From the NCBI GenBank assembly GCA_016708955.1, contig JADJES010000001.1:785248-849247 (forward strand): DNA of 64,000 bases. Reading direction: 5' to 3'. The translations under genes and the position numbers were made by a program. The notes beneath the pieces were generated by a model. It ran no database searches. It saw only the letters and a list, made by a program, of their open reading frames with translations, and had not been told where the DNA came from. The stretch's first letter is position 1, and each line of letters starts with the position of its first letter. Origin of the DNA: Nitrosomonas sp. (GTDB lineage: Bacteria; Pseudomonadota; Gammaproteobacteria; Burkholderiales; Nitrosomonadaceae). Positions 1 to 9,229 of the stretch are shown piece after piece.

Positions 1-1536
1 TGCAAGCTGCGCGTGTTGTTGCTGGGGCGTAACGGGGATTTTCTGAAGCAATTGACGCAGACCGCGCAAACCATCATGGCGCCCGGTTTTGAATTAACCG
101 GATTGACGGGCGGTGACCCCAACGCTTGGGAATTATTTCAAGCCGCCTGGCAGCAACTGCATCGGCGCCAGCAGCTTGTCGTGCCGCCTTTGCCGCTGAC
201 GGAATCCAGCTTTCAGCAATGGCAGCAACTCAATACAGCGCACCAGCGTCCGCTGTTTGTGCTGGCGTTGGCGATCCACCGCATGTTGCAACCCGATGCC
301 CGCGACTTAAGCGCACCGGCGATCTTGCGCGCGTTGGTGCAGCAATACGAAATCAACCGCTTGGTCAAAGAAGCCAAACAACTGTCACTCGATCCCTACA
401 GCCTGGTGATGCTGCGCGCGCTGGCCGGAATATCCGGAAAACTGGACAGCGAAGCATTGCGCCAGCTAATCCAGGGCAGTGAAACGTTGCCGCTCGATAT
501 TCGTTTGCCGGTGCTGAATCAGCTTAAGCAAACCAGCTTATGGTCTCAAGACGGAGTTGCTGCGCTTCAGCCCGATTTGCTCGCCACCGACCTGCTGCAC
601 TATGCATTGACCGAAGTCGCCGGCGATCAAGCCGGGGCGTGGCAATACTGCGCACTGACCGCCGCCGCGGATAGCAGTGAAGCCAGTTCCATTCTGGGGC
701 GGTTGATCCACGACGCGAAATTTATCCTGAAACGGCCGTGGCCGCTGCAAAGATTGATCGATTGGATCAGTCAGGATGCCGAGCGCAGTGCCACAGTCAA
801 TGCCGCCTTAAACCGATCCAATCTGGAGCGCACACTGTTGCCATTGGCCATCGCAACCGATCAAAGTGCGGTGCAGACCTATGAGCAGCTGGCGCAGGAC
901 AACTTTGCCACGTACGCCCCAGATCTGGCGATGAGCCTGAATAACCTGTCGCTTAGTCTGGCGGAAAGCGGAAAGCGCGCGGAAGGATTGGCGGCGATCG
1001 AGCGCGCGGTGGCGATCCGTGAGCAATTGGCAGAAGACAACTTTTCCGCGTACGGCCCGGCTCTGGCGAGCAGCCTGAATAACCTGTCGAATCGTCTGAG
1101 TGATGCCGGGCGGCGCGCGGAAGGATTGGCGGCGATCGAGTGCGCGGTGGCGATCCGTGAGCAATTGGCAGCAGACAACTTCGCCGCGTACGGCCCGGCT
1201 CTGGCGGGCAGCCTGAATAACCTGTCGAATCGTCTGAGTGATGCCGGGCGGCGCGCGGAAGGCCTGGCGGCGATCGAGCGCGCGGTGGCGATTCGTGAGC
1301 AATTGGCAGCAGATAACTTCGCCGCGTACGGCCCGGATTTGGCGAGCAGCCTGAATAACCTGTCGAATCGTCTGGGGGAAAGCGTAGAACCGACAGCCGA
1401 GCAAGTCAAACGATTAATGGAGATAAGGGCTCAGTTGCAACTTATCAAGCGGCGCATACGCGATGAGCACATTCAAGTTCCTGCGCACTTGGCTTGGTTG
1501 CTTGAATCTGCGCCGGAGCCAGGTAATGAAAATTGA
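1..1536 (+). CDS. C-terminal part of a STAND-type protein with TPR repeats (5' end outside window)
   Basis: The frame is open from the first base (codons C-K-L-R before the GTG at 13), so the gene begins upstream of the window. The opening residues KLRVLLLGRNGDF resemble the strand at the end of the NTPase core in STAND proteins that carry C-terminal repeats. About 280 helical residues follow, then four copies of a 46-residue unit (core SLNNLSNRLSDAGRRAEGLA) typical of kinesin-light-chain-like TPRs, ending in a short charged tail. Such proteins usually act as signal-sensing switches in conflict or regulatory systems, with the repeats as the sensor or scaffold. The NTPase itself is not visible, so the STAND assignment is inference from the surviving part. 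The TPR call is firm. Confidence 0.7.
   Translation, partial: CKLRVLLLGRNGDFLKQLTQTAQTIMAPGFELTGLTGGDPNAWELFQAAWQQLHRRQQLVVPPLPLTESSFQQWQQLNTAHQRPLFVLALAIHRMLQPDARDLSAPAILRALVQQYEINRLVKEAKQLSLDPYSLVMLRALAGISGKLDSEALRQLIQGSETLPLDIRLPVLNQLKQTSLWSQDGVAALQPDLLATDLLHYALTEVAGDQAGAWQYCALTAAADSSEASSILGRLIHDAKFILKRPWPLQRLIDWISQDAERSATVNAALNRSNLERTLLPLAIATDQSAVQTYEQLAQDNFATYAPDLAMSLNNLSLSLAESGKRAEGLAAIERAVAIREQLAEDNFSAYGPALASSLNNLSNRLSDAGRRAEGLAAIECAVAIREQLAADNFAAYGPALAGSLNNLSNRLSDAGRRAEGLAAIERAVAIREQLAADNFAAYGPDLASSLNNLSNRLGESVEPTAEQVKRLMEIRAQLQLIKRRIRDEHIQVPAHLAWLLESAPEPGNEN
883..1380 (+). repeat. Tandem 138-bp coding repeats (TPR units)
   Basis: Units begin at 883, 1021, 1159 and 1297, exactly 138 bp apart, each encoding 46 residues; the last is partial. 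Units 2 to 4 are almost identical at DNA level, including silent positions, while the first is more diverged. This points to recent unit duplication or recombination-driven homogenisation. Copy number may vary between strains. Confidence 0.9.
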
Positions 1537-1572
1537 TAGCACTGTCGGGAACTGAATTGCAAAGAAATTGGA

Positions 1573-3798
1573 TTAGTGTTTTGTGGCTGTAGCATCACCC
1601 AATCGCATCGTTAACACTATCCGTTTACGCTTCTCATCCATCTCCAATACCTTAACCGTAACCACTTGCCCCACCTTAACAACCGTATGCGGATCCTTGA
1701 CAAACTTGTCCGCCAGTGCGGAGATATGCACGAGTCCATCCTGGTGCACGCCGATGTCGACAAACGCGCCGAACGCGGCGACGTTGGTGACTACGCCTTC
1801 GAGCACCATGCCGGGGTGCAGGTCCTTCATCGTTTCGATGCCTTCCTTAAAGGTAGCGGTTTTAAACGTGGAGCGAGGGTCGCGGCCGGGTTTTTCGAGT
1901 TCGTGCAGAATGTCTTTGACGGTCAGCAGGCCGAATTGCGCATTCGCGTATTTTTCCGGGCGGATGGATTTCAGAACCGGCTGATTGCCGATCAATCCAC
2001 TGACATCCAGGCTGACGTCACGGAGGATTTGCTCGACCAGCGGGTATGATTCCGGGTGCACGGCGGAAGCATCGAGCGGGTTCGTGCCGTTGGCAATGCG
2101 CAAGAATCCGGCGGCTTGTTCAAAGGTTTTTTCACCCAGGCTGGGGACTTTCAGCAAGTCGGTACGCTTAACGAACCTGCCTTTGGTGTTGCGTTGCGTG
2201 ACGATATTGTGCGCGATTTTGCTGCTGAGACCGGCGACATAGCGCAGCAAAGCCGGAGAAGCGGTATTCACATCGACGCCGATGGCGTTGACGCTGTCTT
2301 CCACGACGGAATCGAGTGACCGCGCCAATTTGTTCTGGTCGACATCATGCTGATACTGGCCGACGCCAATCGATTTCGGGTCAATCTTGACCAGTTCTGC
2401 CAACGGGTCTTGCAACCGCCGCGCAATCGACACCGCGCCGCGCAGCGACACGTCCAGATCCGGCAATTCTTCGGAAGCGAGTTCGGAGGCGGAATACACC
2501 GAAGCACCGGCTTCGGATACCATGATCGACGTGAGTTTGAGTTGCGGGTATTTTTTAATCAGATCTTTGGCCAGATGATCGGTTTCGCGCGATGCGGTGC
2601 CGTTACCAATCGCAATCAGCGTTGCTTGATGCTGCTCAGCCAGTTGCTTTAACGTCTGCAGCGCAGCGTCCCAGTCATTTTTCGGCGGGTGCGGATAAAT
2701 GGTGGTGGTGGCCAATACTTTTCCGGTGGCATCCACGACCGCGACTTTCACGCCGGTGCGTAGCCCCGGATCGAGGCCGATGGTGACGCGCGGACCGGCG
2801 GGCGGGGCGAGCAGCAGGGCTTTGAGGTTTTGTGCAAACACCTGAATCGCCTCGGTTTCGGCGCGTTCTTGCAGATTGCTCATGAATTCGGTTTCCAGAT
2901 GCGCAAAGATTTTCGTGCGCCAGCTCGCGCGCACCGTATCGATCAACCAGGCATCGGCCGGGCGTTTTTGATCGTGGATGCTGAATTGCCGGGCGATCAA
3001 CAGCTCGCACGGGTTGAGCGCGGTCGTGCGTGTTTTTTCTTCGATTTCGGAATCCAGGTGCAGCTTTAACTTCAACACCGCTTCGCGCTCACCGCGCAGC
3101 AAGGCCAGCGCGCGATGCGACGGGATTTTGCTGATTGCTTCCGCATAATCATGGTAATCGGTGAATTTGGTGTCGCTGTCTTTTTTGTCCTTGGCGGCTT
3201 TGGCCGTCAGGATGCCATGCGTGCGCAAGTATTCACGCAGCGTCTGGAGTAACGGCGCCTGTTCGGCGAAACGTTCCATCAGGATATGTTGCGCGCCTTC
3301 CAACGCTTGTTGCGTATCCGCAACGCCGGGATTGTCGCCTTCCTCGGTGGTGAACGGCGCTTTAAGATATTTGGCCGCTTCGGTTTCCGGATTGAGCTTC
3401 GGGTTATTCAGCAGTGAATCCGCCAACGCCTGCAAACCGGCTTCATGAGCCATTTGCGCCTTGGTGCGGCGTTTTTTGCGATACGGCAGATACAAGTCTT
3501 CCAAGTGCGCTTTGTCTTCGGTATGCGTGATGGCATCGAGCAGTTCCGGAGTCATTTTGTTCTGCTTTTCGATCGCCGAAATGATCGCAAGCCGCCTTTT
3601 TTCCAGTTCACGCAAACTGTGCAAGCGCTCTTCCAGCAAGCGCAGTTGCACGTCATCCAATCCACCGGTGGCTTCTTTGCGATAGCGTGCGATAAAAGGC
3701 ACAGTGGCGCCTTCGTCCAATAACTGAACGGTGGATAGAATTTGTGTCAGTTTTACGGCGAGTTCTTTGGCGAGGCGGTGTTCTATCGATGGCAGCAT
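1573..3798 (-). CDS. tex: Tex family RNA-binding transcription accessory protein
   Basis: The 741-residue product has the full Tex order: an N-terminal helical Tex domain (start MLPSIEHRLAKEL), a YqgF/RuvX-like RNase H fold (around residues 330-460, TIGLDPGLRTGVKVAVVD), helix-hairpin-helix modules (about 490-630) and a C-terminal S1 domain (about 650-725, with VTNVAAFGAFVDIGVHQDGL). The length is normal or slightly short for the family. Tex is a cytoplasmic nucleic-acid-binding protein affecting transcription and, in some species, toxin expression and stress survival. The gene stands alone, convergent with the STAND/TPR gene. Start chosen at the first ATG, which matches the family. Confidence 0.96.
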   Translation of the reverse strand: MLPSIEHRLAKELAVKLTQILSTVQLLDEGATVPFIARYRKEATGGLDDVQLRLLEERLHSLRELEKRRLAIISAIEKQNKMTPELLDAITHTEDKAHLEDLYLPYRKKRRTKAQMAHEAGLQALADSLLNNPKLNPETEAAKYLKAPFTTEEGDNPGVADTQQALEGAQHILMERFAEQAPLLQTLREYLRTHGILTAKAAKDKKDSDTKFTDYHDYAEAISKIPSHRALALLRGEREAVLKLKLHLDSEIEEKTRTTALNPCELLIARQFSIHDQKRPADAWLIDTVRASWRTKIFAHLETEFMSNLQERAETEAIQVFAQNLKALLLAPPAGPRVTIGLDPGLRTGVKVAVVDATGKVLATTTIYPHPPKNDWDAALQTLKQLAEQHQATLIAIGNGTASRETDHLAKDLIKKYPQLKLTSIMVSEAGASVYSASELASEELPDLDVSLRGAVSIARRLQDPLAELVKIDPKSIGVGQYQHDVDQNKLARSLDSVVEDSVNAIGVDVNTASPALLRYVAGLSSKIAHNIVTQRNTKGRFVKRTDLLKVPSLGEKTFEQAAGFLRIANGTNPLDASAVHPESYPLVEQILRDVSLDVSGLIGNQPVLKSIRPEKYANAQFGLLTVKDILHELEKPGRDPRSTFKTATFKEGIETMKDLHPGMVLEGVVTNVAAFGAFVDIGVHQDGLVHISALADKFVKDPHTVVKVGQVVTVKVLEMDEKRKRIVLTMRLGDATATKH

Positions 3799-3873
3799 AG
3801 ATGGTTATATTTTTTGTAATTAAAATGAAAGTAAGCGATTGCGTTGCTATCCAGCGCAACCGGATTGTAATCA

Positions 3874-4212
3874 CTACTCAGGCATATTGGTTCGGTGCAG
3901 AACGATTTCCAGACCGGAACCGCATTTCCAGCACAACTGAAAATTAGCCGGATTTTCCTCGCCGCATGACGGGCATTGCACGTTGCCAATCGCCACCGGC
4001 GTATTCTCATAGGTTTCAATTACACGTTTGCCGCGCTCATAATCTTCATCACGCTTGACCCATACTTCCGGGTAAGCGTGGGTAAAAGGTATTTCCCCCA
4101 TGCCGCTTTGCGCGTGCTGGTTAAATAATTGCGCCGGAATATAGGCGTGTTCGAGCAGATCAAGTACTATCTGTGCTTCCATCAAATTGTTGGCAGAGTA
4201 AACTTTTTTCAT
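3874..4212 (-). CDS. DUF2007 protein with C-terminal zinc ribbon
   Basis: This 112-residue protein starts MKKVYSANNLMEAQIVLDLL, the usual opening of DUF2007 (a small ferredoxin-like fold sometimes called putative signal-transducing protein). The C-terminal third holds CPSCGEEN and CWKCGSG, two CxxC knuckles of a zinc ribbon. The molecular role of the family is not established. It is divergent from rdgC (start codons 43 bp apart) and lies just upstream of tex on the same strand. Confidence 0.8.
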   Translation of the reverse strand: MKKVYSANNLMEAQIVLDLLEHAYIPAQLFNQHAQSGMGEIPFTHAYPEVWVKRDEDYERGKRVIETYENTPVAIGNVQCPSCGEENPANFQLCWKCGSGLEIVLHRTNMPE

Positions 4213-4255
4213 GCAATGAGAATTGCTAAATACAATCAGTTAATTGAGTAAAATT

Positions 4256-5143
4256 ATGTGGTTCAGAAACTTACAAGCTTATCGTATCACCGGTGGAAAT
4301 ATAACACTGAATAGTCTCGAGGAGGCACTTTCGCAGCGTGCTTTGCAATCCTGCATGCAAATGGAGATGCAAAGCCGTGGCTGGGTTGTGCCGCGCGAGG
4401 AAAAAGAGAGTTTTGTGCATGCGTATGGCCAGCAGTGGTTGGTCGCCTTGGGGGTTGAAAAGAAATTATTACCGGCCGGAGTAATCAATCAACATGCCAA
4501 ATCCCGGCTTGCGCAAATAGAGCAAATGCAAGGCTATAAACCGGGCAAGAAACAGATTAGAGACATTAAGGAAGCAACGATTATCGAGTTGTTGCCGCGT
4601 GCTTTTACACAACGCCACAAAACATATGCCTGGATCGACGGCATCAATAACCGGCTGGTTATCGATACGGCGAGTCCCAACAAAGCCGATGAATTCGTTG
4701 AGGTATTGATGAAATCGATGAATGACCTGGCTTTGGAGCCGCTGGATACGCAAATTTCGCCTGCTTCGGCCATGACGCGATGGTTATCCGGCGATGATTT
4801 GCCATCGATATTCACGATTGATCGCGATTGTGAACTACAAGGCATGAGTGATGAGAAAGCAACGGTCAAGTATACCCGCCACGTTTTGGAAGCCGAAGAA
4901 ACAACGCGGCATATCCGCGCAGGAAAGCGGGTGATCAAATTGGCGATGACTTGGAACAGCAAAATTTCATTTGTTTTGCAGGATAATCTTCAGCTTCGGC
5001 GGATTACACCTTTGGATATCCTGAAAGAATCCACCGAATCGGATGAAGAGTTATTTGCCAGTGACTTTGCCATTATGACGGGTGAATTGAGCCAGCTCAT
5101 CACCGACATCGTTGATGCGTTGGGCGGCGAAGACCGCGGTTAA
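4256..5143 (+). CDS. rdgC: Recombination-associated protein RdgC
   Basis: The product opens MWFRNLQAYRI, the conserved N-terminus of RdgC, so the ATG at 4256 is preferred over an in-frame TTG 12 bp upstream. It is about 295 residues, normal for the family. RdgC forms a ring-shaped dimer around double-stranded DNA and restrains RecA; in Neisseria it is linked to pilin variation. Conserved pieces seen include LPRAFTQRHKTYAWID and TRWLSGDDLP. It converges with the helical gene at 5154, with only 10 bp between the two stop codons. Confidence 0.95.
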   Translation: MWFRNLQAYRITGGNITLNSLEEALSQRALQSCMQMEMQSRGWVVPREEKESFVHAYGQQWLVALGVEKKLLPAGVINQHAKSRLAQIEQMQGYKPGKKQIRDIKEATIIELLPRAFTQRHKTYAWIDGINNRLVIDTASPNKADEFVEVLMKSMNDLALEPLDTQISPASAMTRWLSGDDLPSIFTIDRDCELQGMSDEKATVKYTRHVLEAEETTRHIRAGKRVIKLAMTWNSKISFVLQDNLQLRRITPLDILKESTESDEELFASDFAIMTGELSQLITDIVDALGGEDRG

Positions 5144-5172
5144 ACCGGCTAGTTTAGTGTTTGCCGGTTTTG
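5143..5172. terminator. Possible convergent terminator hairpin
   Basis: AACCGGC (5143-5149) pairs with GCCGGTT (5163-5169) across a 13-base loop, followed by a short T-rich stretch on the plus strand. It spans both stop codons of the convergent rdgC and 5154-5837 genes. The stem is short, so this is tentative. Confidence 0.35.
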
Positions 5173-5837
5173 GATTGATCCTTGATTCCCGATAACACGC
5201 CATTCGCAGATTTGCTCACAAAATCAGCGGTCTTTTGTGCCAGACTGGTTCCGGCTTCCACTTGGGAATGTCCAACCGAAGCGATTTGTTGCGCAAGAGT
5301 GGCCAATGTTTCTTTCAACTGCGAGCCTACATGAGTGCCAGTATTTTTGGCGTGGTGGCTTAGATCGAGCAGGACATCGGCAATCAACCCTTGTGCGGCT
5401 GTGGCGGTGTGATGCAGCGTATCCAGGAATAAACTTTCCAGGCTTTCCAGATCAGAACGGGTGCGTGCCAATTCTGTATCAGAGAATTTTTTTGCCTGGC
5501 CTGCCGCTTCTTCAATGGCGAGCTTGGAAGCCTCGACAAATCTTGCCAGCGCTGAATCCAATCCGGCGACAGCTTCAGTGATTTGTGATTTTGCAGCATG
5601 CGCCTGATTGGTTGCCTGCAGTAACTGTTGCGAAGCACCGTCGTGCGCGCCTTGCATGACGGCGGTGATAATCCGCTGTAAGGAGTCCAGGTCAATACGT
5701 TGCGCGTTCATGGCTTTCAGCGTTAAACGGTGTACGGTATCTTGAATATGTGAGCCATTGGCTACGGCCTCACGAACTTCCGCTTCTAACGCGTCCATAT
5801 CATTGTTGTTTGGTTTGCCGGTATTTTCATTGTGCAT
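5154..5837 (-). CDS. Helical protein, resembles DUF6781 family
   Basis: This 227-residue protein has no signal peptide or membrane segment and is almost entirely predicted helix, rich in Ala, Gln and Leu with coiled-coil spacing. It resembles the betaproteobacterial DUF6781 hypothetical proteins (an N-terminal VREAVANGSHIQDTVHRL-type opening followed by long amphipathic helices), but I am not certain of the family. It sits 40 bp downstream of serS on the same strand and may be co-transcribed. Long amphipathic helices of this kind also occur in phasin-like proteins. No enzymatic motif is seen. Confidence 0.55.
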   Translation of the reverse strand: MHNENTGKPNNNDMDALEAEVREAVANGSHIQDTVHRLTLKAMNAQRIDLDSLQRIITAVMQGAHDGASQQLLQATNQAHAAKSQITEAVAGLDSALARFVEASKLAIEEAAGQAKKFSDTELARTRSDLESLESLFLDTLHHTATAAQGLIADVLLDLSHHAKNTGTHVGSQLKETLATLAQQIASVGHSQVEAGTSLAQKTADFVSKSANGVLSGIKDQSKTGKH

Positions 5838-5877
5838 GATGATGAACCCTATAAAATATTAAAAGATACTTCGTTCT

Positions 5878-7194
5878 TTATTCTCCTCCGGTTCTCCCGA
5901 GTTGGTCAAGGCCATTCATATAGGGACGCAAAACTTCCGGGATGGCGACGCTGCCATCCGCATTCTGATAGTTTTCCAGCACCGCCACCAGAGTACGTCC
6001 CACGGCGAGCCCGGAACCGTTTAATGTATGCAGCAGCGCGGGTTTTCCATTTTCATTACGGAAGCGTGCTTGCATACGCCGCGCTTGGAATGCTTCACAG
6101 TTACTGCATGAGGAGATTTCCCGGTAAGTATTTTGTGCCGGCAGCCAGACTTCAATATCGTATGTTTTTGCCGCCGAAAAGCCCATGTCGCCGGTGCACA
6201 GTGCCATGACGCGATAAGGGAGCGCCAATTTTTGTAAAATCTTTTCTGCATGACCGACCAGTTGTTCCAAAGCTGCATAGGATTGATCGGGGTGAACAAT
6301 ATGCACCAGTTCGACCTTGTCGAATTGGTGCTGGCGGATTAGACCGCGCGTATCCCTGCCATAGCTGCCCGCCTCGGAACGGAAACACGGCGTATGGGCA
6401 ACAAATTTTAGCGGCAAGGATTGCAGCGGTACGATTTCATCACGCACCATATTTGTAATAGGTACTTCCGCGGTCGGGATGAGATGAAATGCGGGCGAGT
6501 TGTTCGCGGTACTATTTTCTGCGCCGCCTGCATTGACGGCAAACAGGTCTTCCTCGAATTTGGGTAACTGACCCGTGCCGCGTAAACTTTCCTGGTTAAC
6601 CAGATAGGGTACATACGTTTCAATATAGCCGTGTTCTTGTGTATGGGTATCCAGCATGAATTGAGCGAGTGCGCGGTGCAGGCGGGCGAGTCCGCCTTTC
6701 ATCAGGCTGAATCGCGCGCCACTGAGTTTCGTAGCCGTTTCAAAATCCAATAGCCCTAGCCCTTCACCGATGCTGACATGATCTTTGATGGCAAAATCAA
6801 ATTGCCGCGGTTCGCCCCAGCGGCGAATCTGCTGATTGTGTTCTTCATTTTTCCCTTCCGGCACACTGTCGTGAGGCAGGTTAGGGACTTCGAGCAATAT
6901 TTTCTGCAAGCTGTTTTGGATTTGCTCCAATTGCGTCTCAGCTTGTTTCAGCGCGTCGCCCAGGTGCGCCACTTCGGCCATTATGGCCGAGACATCTTCC
7001 CCTTTACTCTTGGCATTACCGATTTTTTTCGATGCCGCATTGCGCTGTGCTTGCAGCTCCTGAGTTTGGGTCTGAATGGTTTTGCGTTCCGCTTCTAAGG
7101 TATTAAATGCTTCGGCCGGAAAGGTATAACCTCTTTTGGCAAGCTGCCGGGTGACAGTATCCAGATCAGTCCGTAGTTGTTGAATCTCTAACAT
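5878..7194 (-). CDS. serS: Seryl-tRNA synthetase
   Basis: The 438-residue product begins MLEIQQLRTDLDTVTRQLAK, the start of the N-terminal tRNA-binding coiled-coil arm (about residues 1-105). The class II core follows: motif 2 region TPCFRSEAGSYGRDTRG and motif 3 GSGLAVGRTLVAVLENYQ. It charges tRNA-Ser with serine in the cytoplasm. Length is normal for a bacterial SerRS. It lies 40 bp downstream of rarA in the ftsK-lolA-rarA-serS order widely conserved in proteobacteria. Confidence 0.98.
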   Translation of the reverse strand: MLEIQQLRTDLDTVTRQLAKRGYTFPAEAFNTLEAERKTIQTQTQELQAQRNAASKKIGNAKSKGEDVSAIMAEVAHLGDALKQAETQLEQIQNSLQKILLEVPNLPHDSVPEGKNEEHNQQIRRWGEPRQFDFAIKDHVSIGEGLGLLDFETATKLSGARFSLMKGGLARLHRALAQFMLDTHTQEHGYIETYVPYLVNQESLRGTGQLPKFEEDLFAVNAGGAENSTANNSPAFHLIPTAEVPITNMVRDEIVPLQSLPLKFVAHTPCFRSEAGSYGRDTRGLIRQHQFDKVELVHIVHPDQSYAALEQLVGHAEKILQKLALPYRVMALCTGDMGFSAAKTYDIEVWLPAQNTYREISSCSNCEAFQARRMQARFRNENGKPALLHTLNGSGLAVGRTLVAVLENYQNADGSVAIPEVLRPYMNGLDQLGRTGGE

Positions 7195-7234
7195 GCAAAA
7201 ACTCCAAAATAGCCGGTGTAGATTGAAATGATTT

Positions 7235-8569
7235 TTATATTTTATGCTTGGCTTGTCTATCCAGATTGCGCAAATAAGTCAGTTTTTCCTGTATTTTTTG
7301 CTCTAATCCGTAAGCTGTTGGTTGATAGAAACTGACCTCCGGCATTTCATCCGGGAAGTAATTTTCTCCAGCCGCATACGCTTCCGGGCAATCATGCGCA
7401 TAGCGGTATGTGTTTCCATGACCGATTTCTTTCATTAATTGGGTTGGCGCGTTGCGCAGATGAATGGGTACACGGCGCGATTTGTCATGGGCAATAAAGG
7501 CCCGTGCTTTATTGTAGGCCAGATAAGCCGCGTTACTTTTCGGTGCGCAAGCAAGATACAAAGCCGCTTGCGCCAATGCCAGTTCGCCCTCCGGGCTGCC
7601 CAGCCGTTCATAGGTCTCACAGGCATCTAACGCCAGGCGCAAGGCGCGGGGATCTGCCAGACCGATGTCTTCGGTTGCCATGCGAACCAAGCGCCGTCCG
7701 ATATACAAGGCATCGGTTCCGCCATCCAGCATACGGCACAGCCAATAGAGTGCCGCGTCGGGGGAGGATCCGCGAATGGATTTATGCAAGGCGGATATCT
7801 GATCGTAAAACGCGTCACCACCATTGTCAAAGTTGCGGGCATTGCGCGACAGTGCATTGAGGACAATGTCTTTGCTGATTTCTGAAATGGTTTCAGTTTC
7901 AGCGACTGTGCTGATTTGCTCGAGCAGATTCAGTAAGCGTCGCGCATCGCCATCGGCAAATTCGATCAAGAGACGTCTTGCTTCATCTGAGAATTGCAGA
8001 TTACCGAGTGCCAGTTTCTGTGCCCGATCAAATAGCTGAGACAGTTCTTGTTCGGATAAGGCGTTCAGAACGTAAACCTGAGCACGCGACAGTAATGCGT
8101 TATTCACTTCAAACGAGGGATTCTCGGTCGTGGCGCCGATAAAAGTGATCAGACCTTGTTCAACGTACGGCAAGAACGCATCTTGTTGTGATTTGTTAAA
8201 ACGATGTACTTCGTCGACGAAAAGAATGGTATGCCGCCCGTTTTGTTGTAATACTAATTGGGCTTGTTCAATCGCATTGCGGATATCTTTTATGCCTGAG
8301 AGTACAGCAGATAACGCAATGAATTCGCTGTTGAATTCTGTGGACATAATACGTGCCAGCGTGGTTTTTCCTGTTCCCGGCGGACCCCATAAAATCATCG
8401 AATGCGGTTTTCCCGATTCGAAAGCCAAGCGCAAAGGCTTCCCGGCACCGAGCAAGTGGCTTTGCCCGATGACATCGTTCAGATGCTTGGGGCGTAACTG
8501 TTCGGCGAGGGGTGCTTTGGGTTTGTTGGGTGAAAACAGATCGGTATCACTCGCTGATGACATCTGCAT
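7235..8569 (-). CDS. rarA: Replication-associated recombination protein A (AAA+ ATPase)
   Basis: The 444-residue protein is a RarA/MgsA/WRNIP1-type clamp-loader-like ATPase acting at stalled replication forks. Walker A WGPPGTGKTT is at about residues 61-70, Walker B with DEVHRFNKSQQD at about 115, and sensor 1 FIGATTENPSFEVN follows. The C-terminal tetramerisation region (DGGTDALYIGRRLVRMA and beyond) is complete. The frame is open further upstream, but that extension overlaps lolA and is not family-like. The ATG at 8569 (MQMSSASD) is preferred, giving a 23-bp overlap with the end of lolA and suggesting translational coupling. Confidence 0.96.
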   Translation of the reverse strand: MQMSSASDTDLFSPNKPKAPLAEQLRPKHLNDVIGQSHLLGAGKPLRLAFESGKPHSMILWGPPGTGKTTLARIMSTEFNSEFIALSAVLSGIKDIRNAIEQAQLVLQQNGRHTILFVDEVHRFNKSQQDAFLPYVEQGLITFIGATTENPSFEVNNALLSRAQVYVLNALSEQELSQLFDRAQKLALGNLQFSDEARRLLIEFADGDARRLLNLLEQISTVAETETISEISKDIVLNALSRNARNFDNGGDAFYDQISALHKSIRGSSPDAALYWLCRMLDGGTDALYIGRRLVRMATEDIGLADPRALRLALDACETYERLGSPEGELALAQAALYLACAPKSNAAYLAYNKARAFIAHDKSRRVPIHLRNAPTQLMKEIGHGNTYRYAHDCPEAYAAGENYFPDEMPEVSFYQPTAYGLEQKIQEKLTYLRNLDRQAKHKI

Positions 8570-9173
8570 TGTCAGGAGGTATGAATTTAAATAAATCAGC
8601 CGGTAAATTGGGATTCTTGTCCAGATCTGAGAATACCAGTAGTGTGGTTTGGCCAAAACTATCACGTAACGCCATAATCTTGAGCGCGCCTTCCGGTGAA
8701 AATCCCATTTGGATAAACTCAAAAGCGCTTTCTTTGCTTTTGGGAATGGCTTCAAGCCATTCAATCTGATTTTGCAGGCCGAGCTCAATCAGCTCAAAAT
8801 TATCTTCGATGGCACTGCTACCGGCAAGGAGCGCAGCCGGACTGCTACCGATCGCAATATTGAATTGTCGTATGGTGACTTGATTGAGGTCGCGATCGTA
8901 AAACCAAACCTGAGTGCCGTCGCCTACGATGAGTTGCTCATACGGTTTATCATACGTCCAGCGGAATTTCTCCGGGCGTTCAAATTGCATGGTACCGTTT
9001 GATCCCTGTAGCGTGCGTGCGTTTTTGTCATACAGCGTTTGTGAAAAATTTGCACGTACCGTACGGGTTTCCTTGATGAAGGTTTTTAGGCTGTCGATGG
9101 CGGCTGCTTCAACGTATGGCGACATCAGGGCGCCGAATAACAAGAAAAAAATAGCACAGCTTGATCGAACCAT
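8547..9173 (-). CDS. lolA: Outer-membrane lipoprotein carrier protein LolA
   Basis: This protein of about 208 residues has a signal peptide (MVRSSCAIFFLLFGALM...VEA-A) and a mature part starting IDSLKTFIKETRTVRANFSQ. Family pieces GTMQFERPEKFRWTYDKPYE and VWFYDRDLNQVTIRQ are present. LolA accepts lipoproteins from LolCDE and ferries them across the periplasm to LolB. The start at 9173 is chosen because it begins a proper signal peptide; the open frame runs 20 codons further upstream. It overlaps rarA by 23 bp and lies 56 bp after ftsK. Confidence 0.95.
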   Translation of the reverse strand: MVRSSCAIFFLLFGALMSPYVEAAAIDSLKTFIKETRTVRANFSQTLYDKNARTLQGSNGTMQFERPEKFRWTYDKPYEQLIVGDGTQVWFYDRDLNQVTIRQFNIAIGSSPAALLAGSSAIEDNFELIELGLQNQIEWLEAIPKSKESAFEFIQMGFSPEGALKIMALRDSFGQTTLLVFSDLDKNPNLPADLFKFIPPDNADVISE

Positions 9174-9229
9174 AATGTTCCTGTCGTGAGGTTGTCGGGG
9201 GGTACTAAGCATGGTAGTCGAGAATTGGA

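Noticed and set aside
808..1409. Long minus-strand frames over the TPR repeats
   Set aside because: They mirror the repeated plus-strand gene (periodic RRFDRLFRL-type peptide) and have no start signal or family; shadows of the repeats.
8570..8788. N-terminal extension of rarA by 73 codons
   Set aside because: It lies wholly inside lolA and is basic, low-complexity sequence unlike RarA; the ATG at 8569 gives the normal protein.
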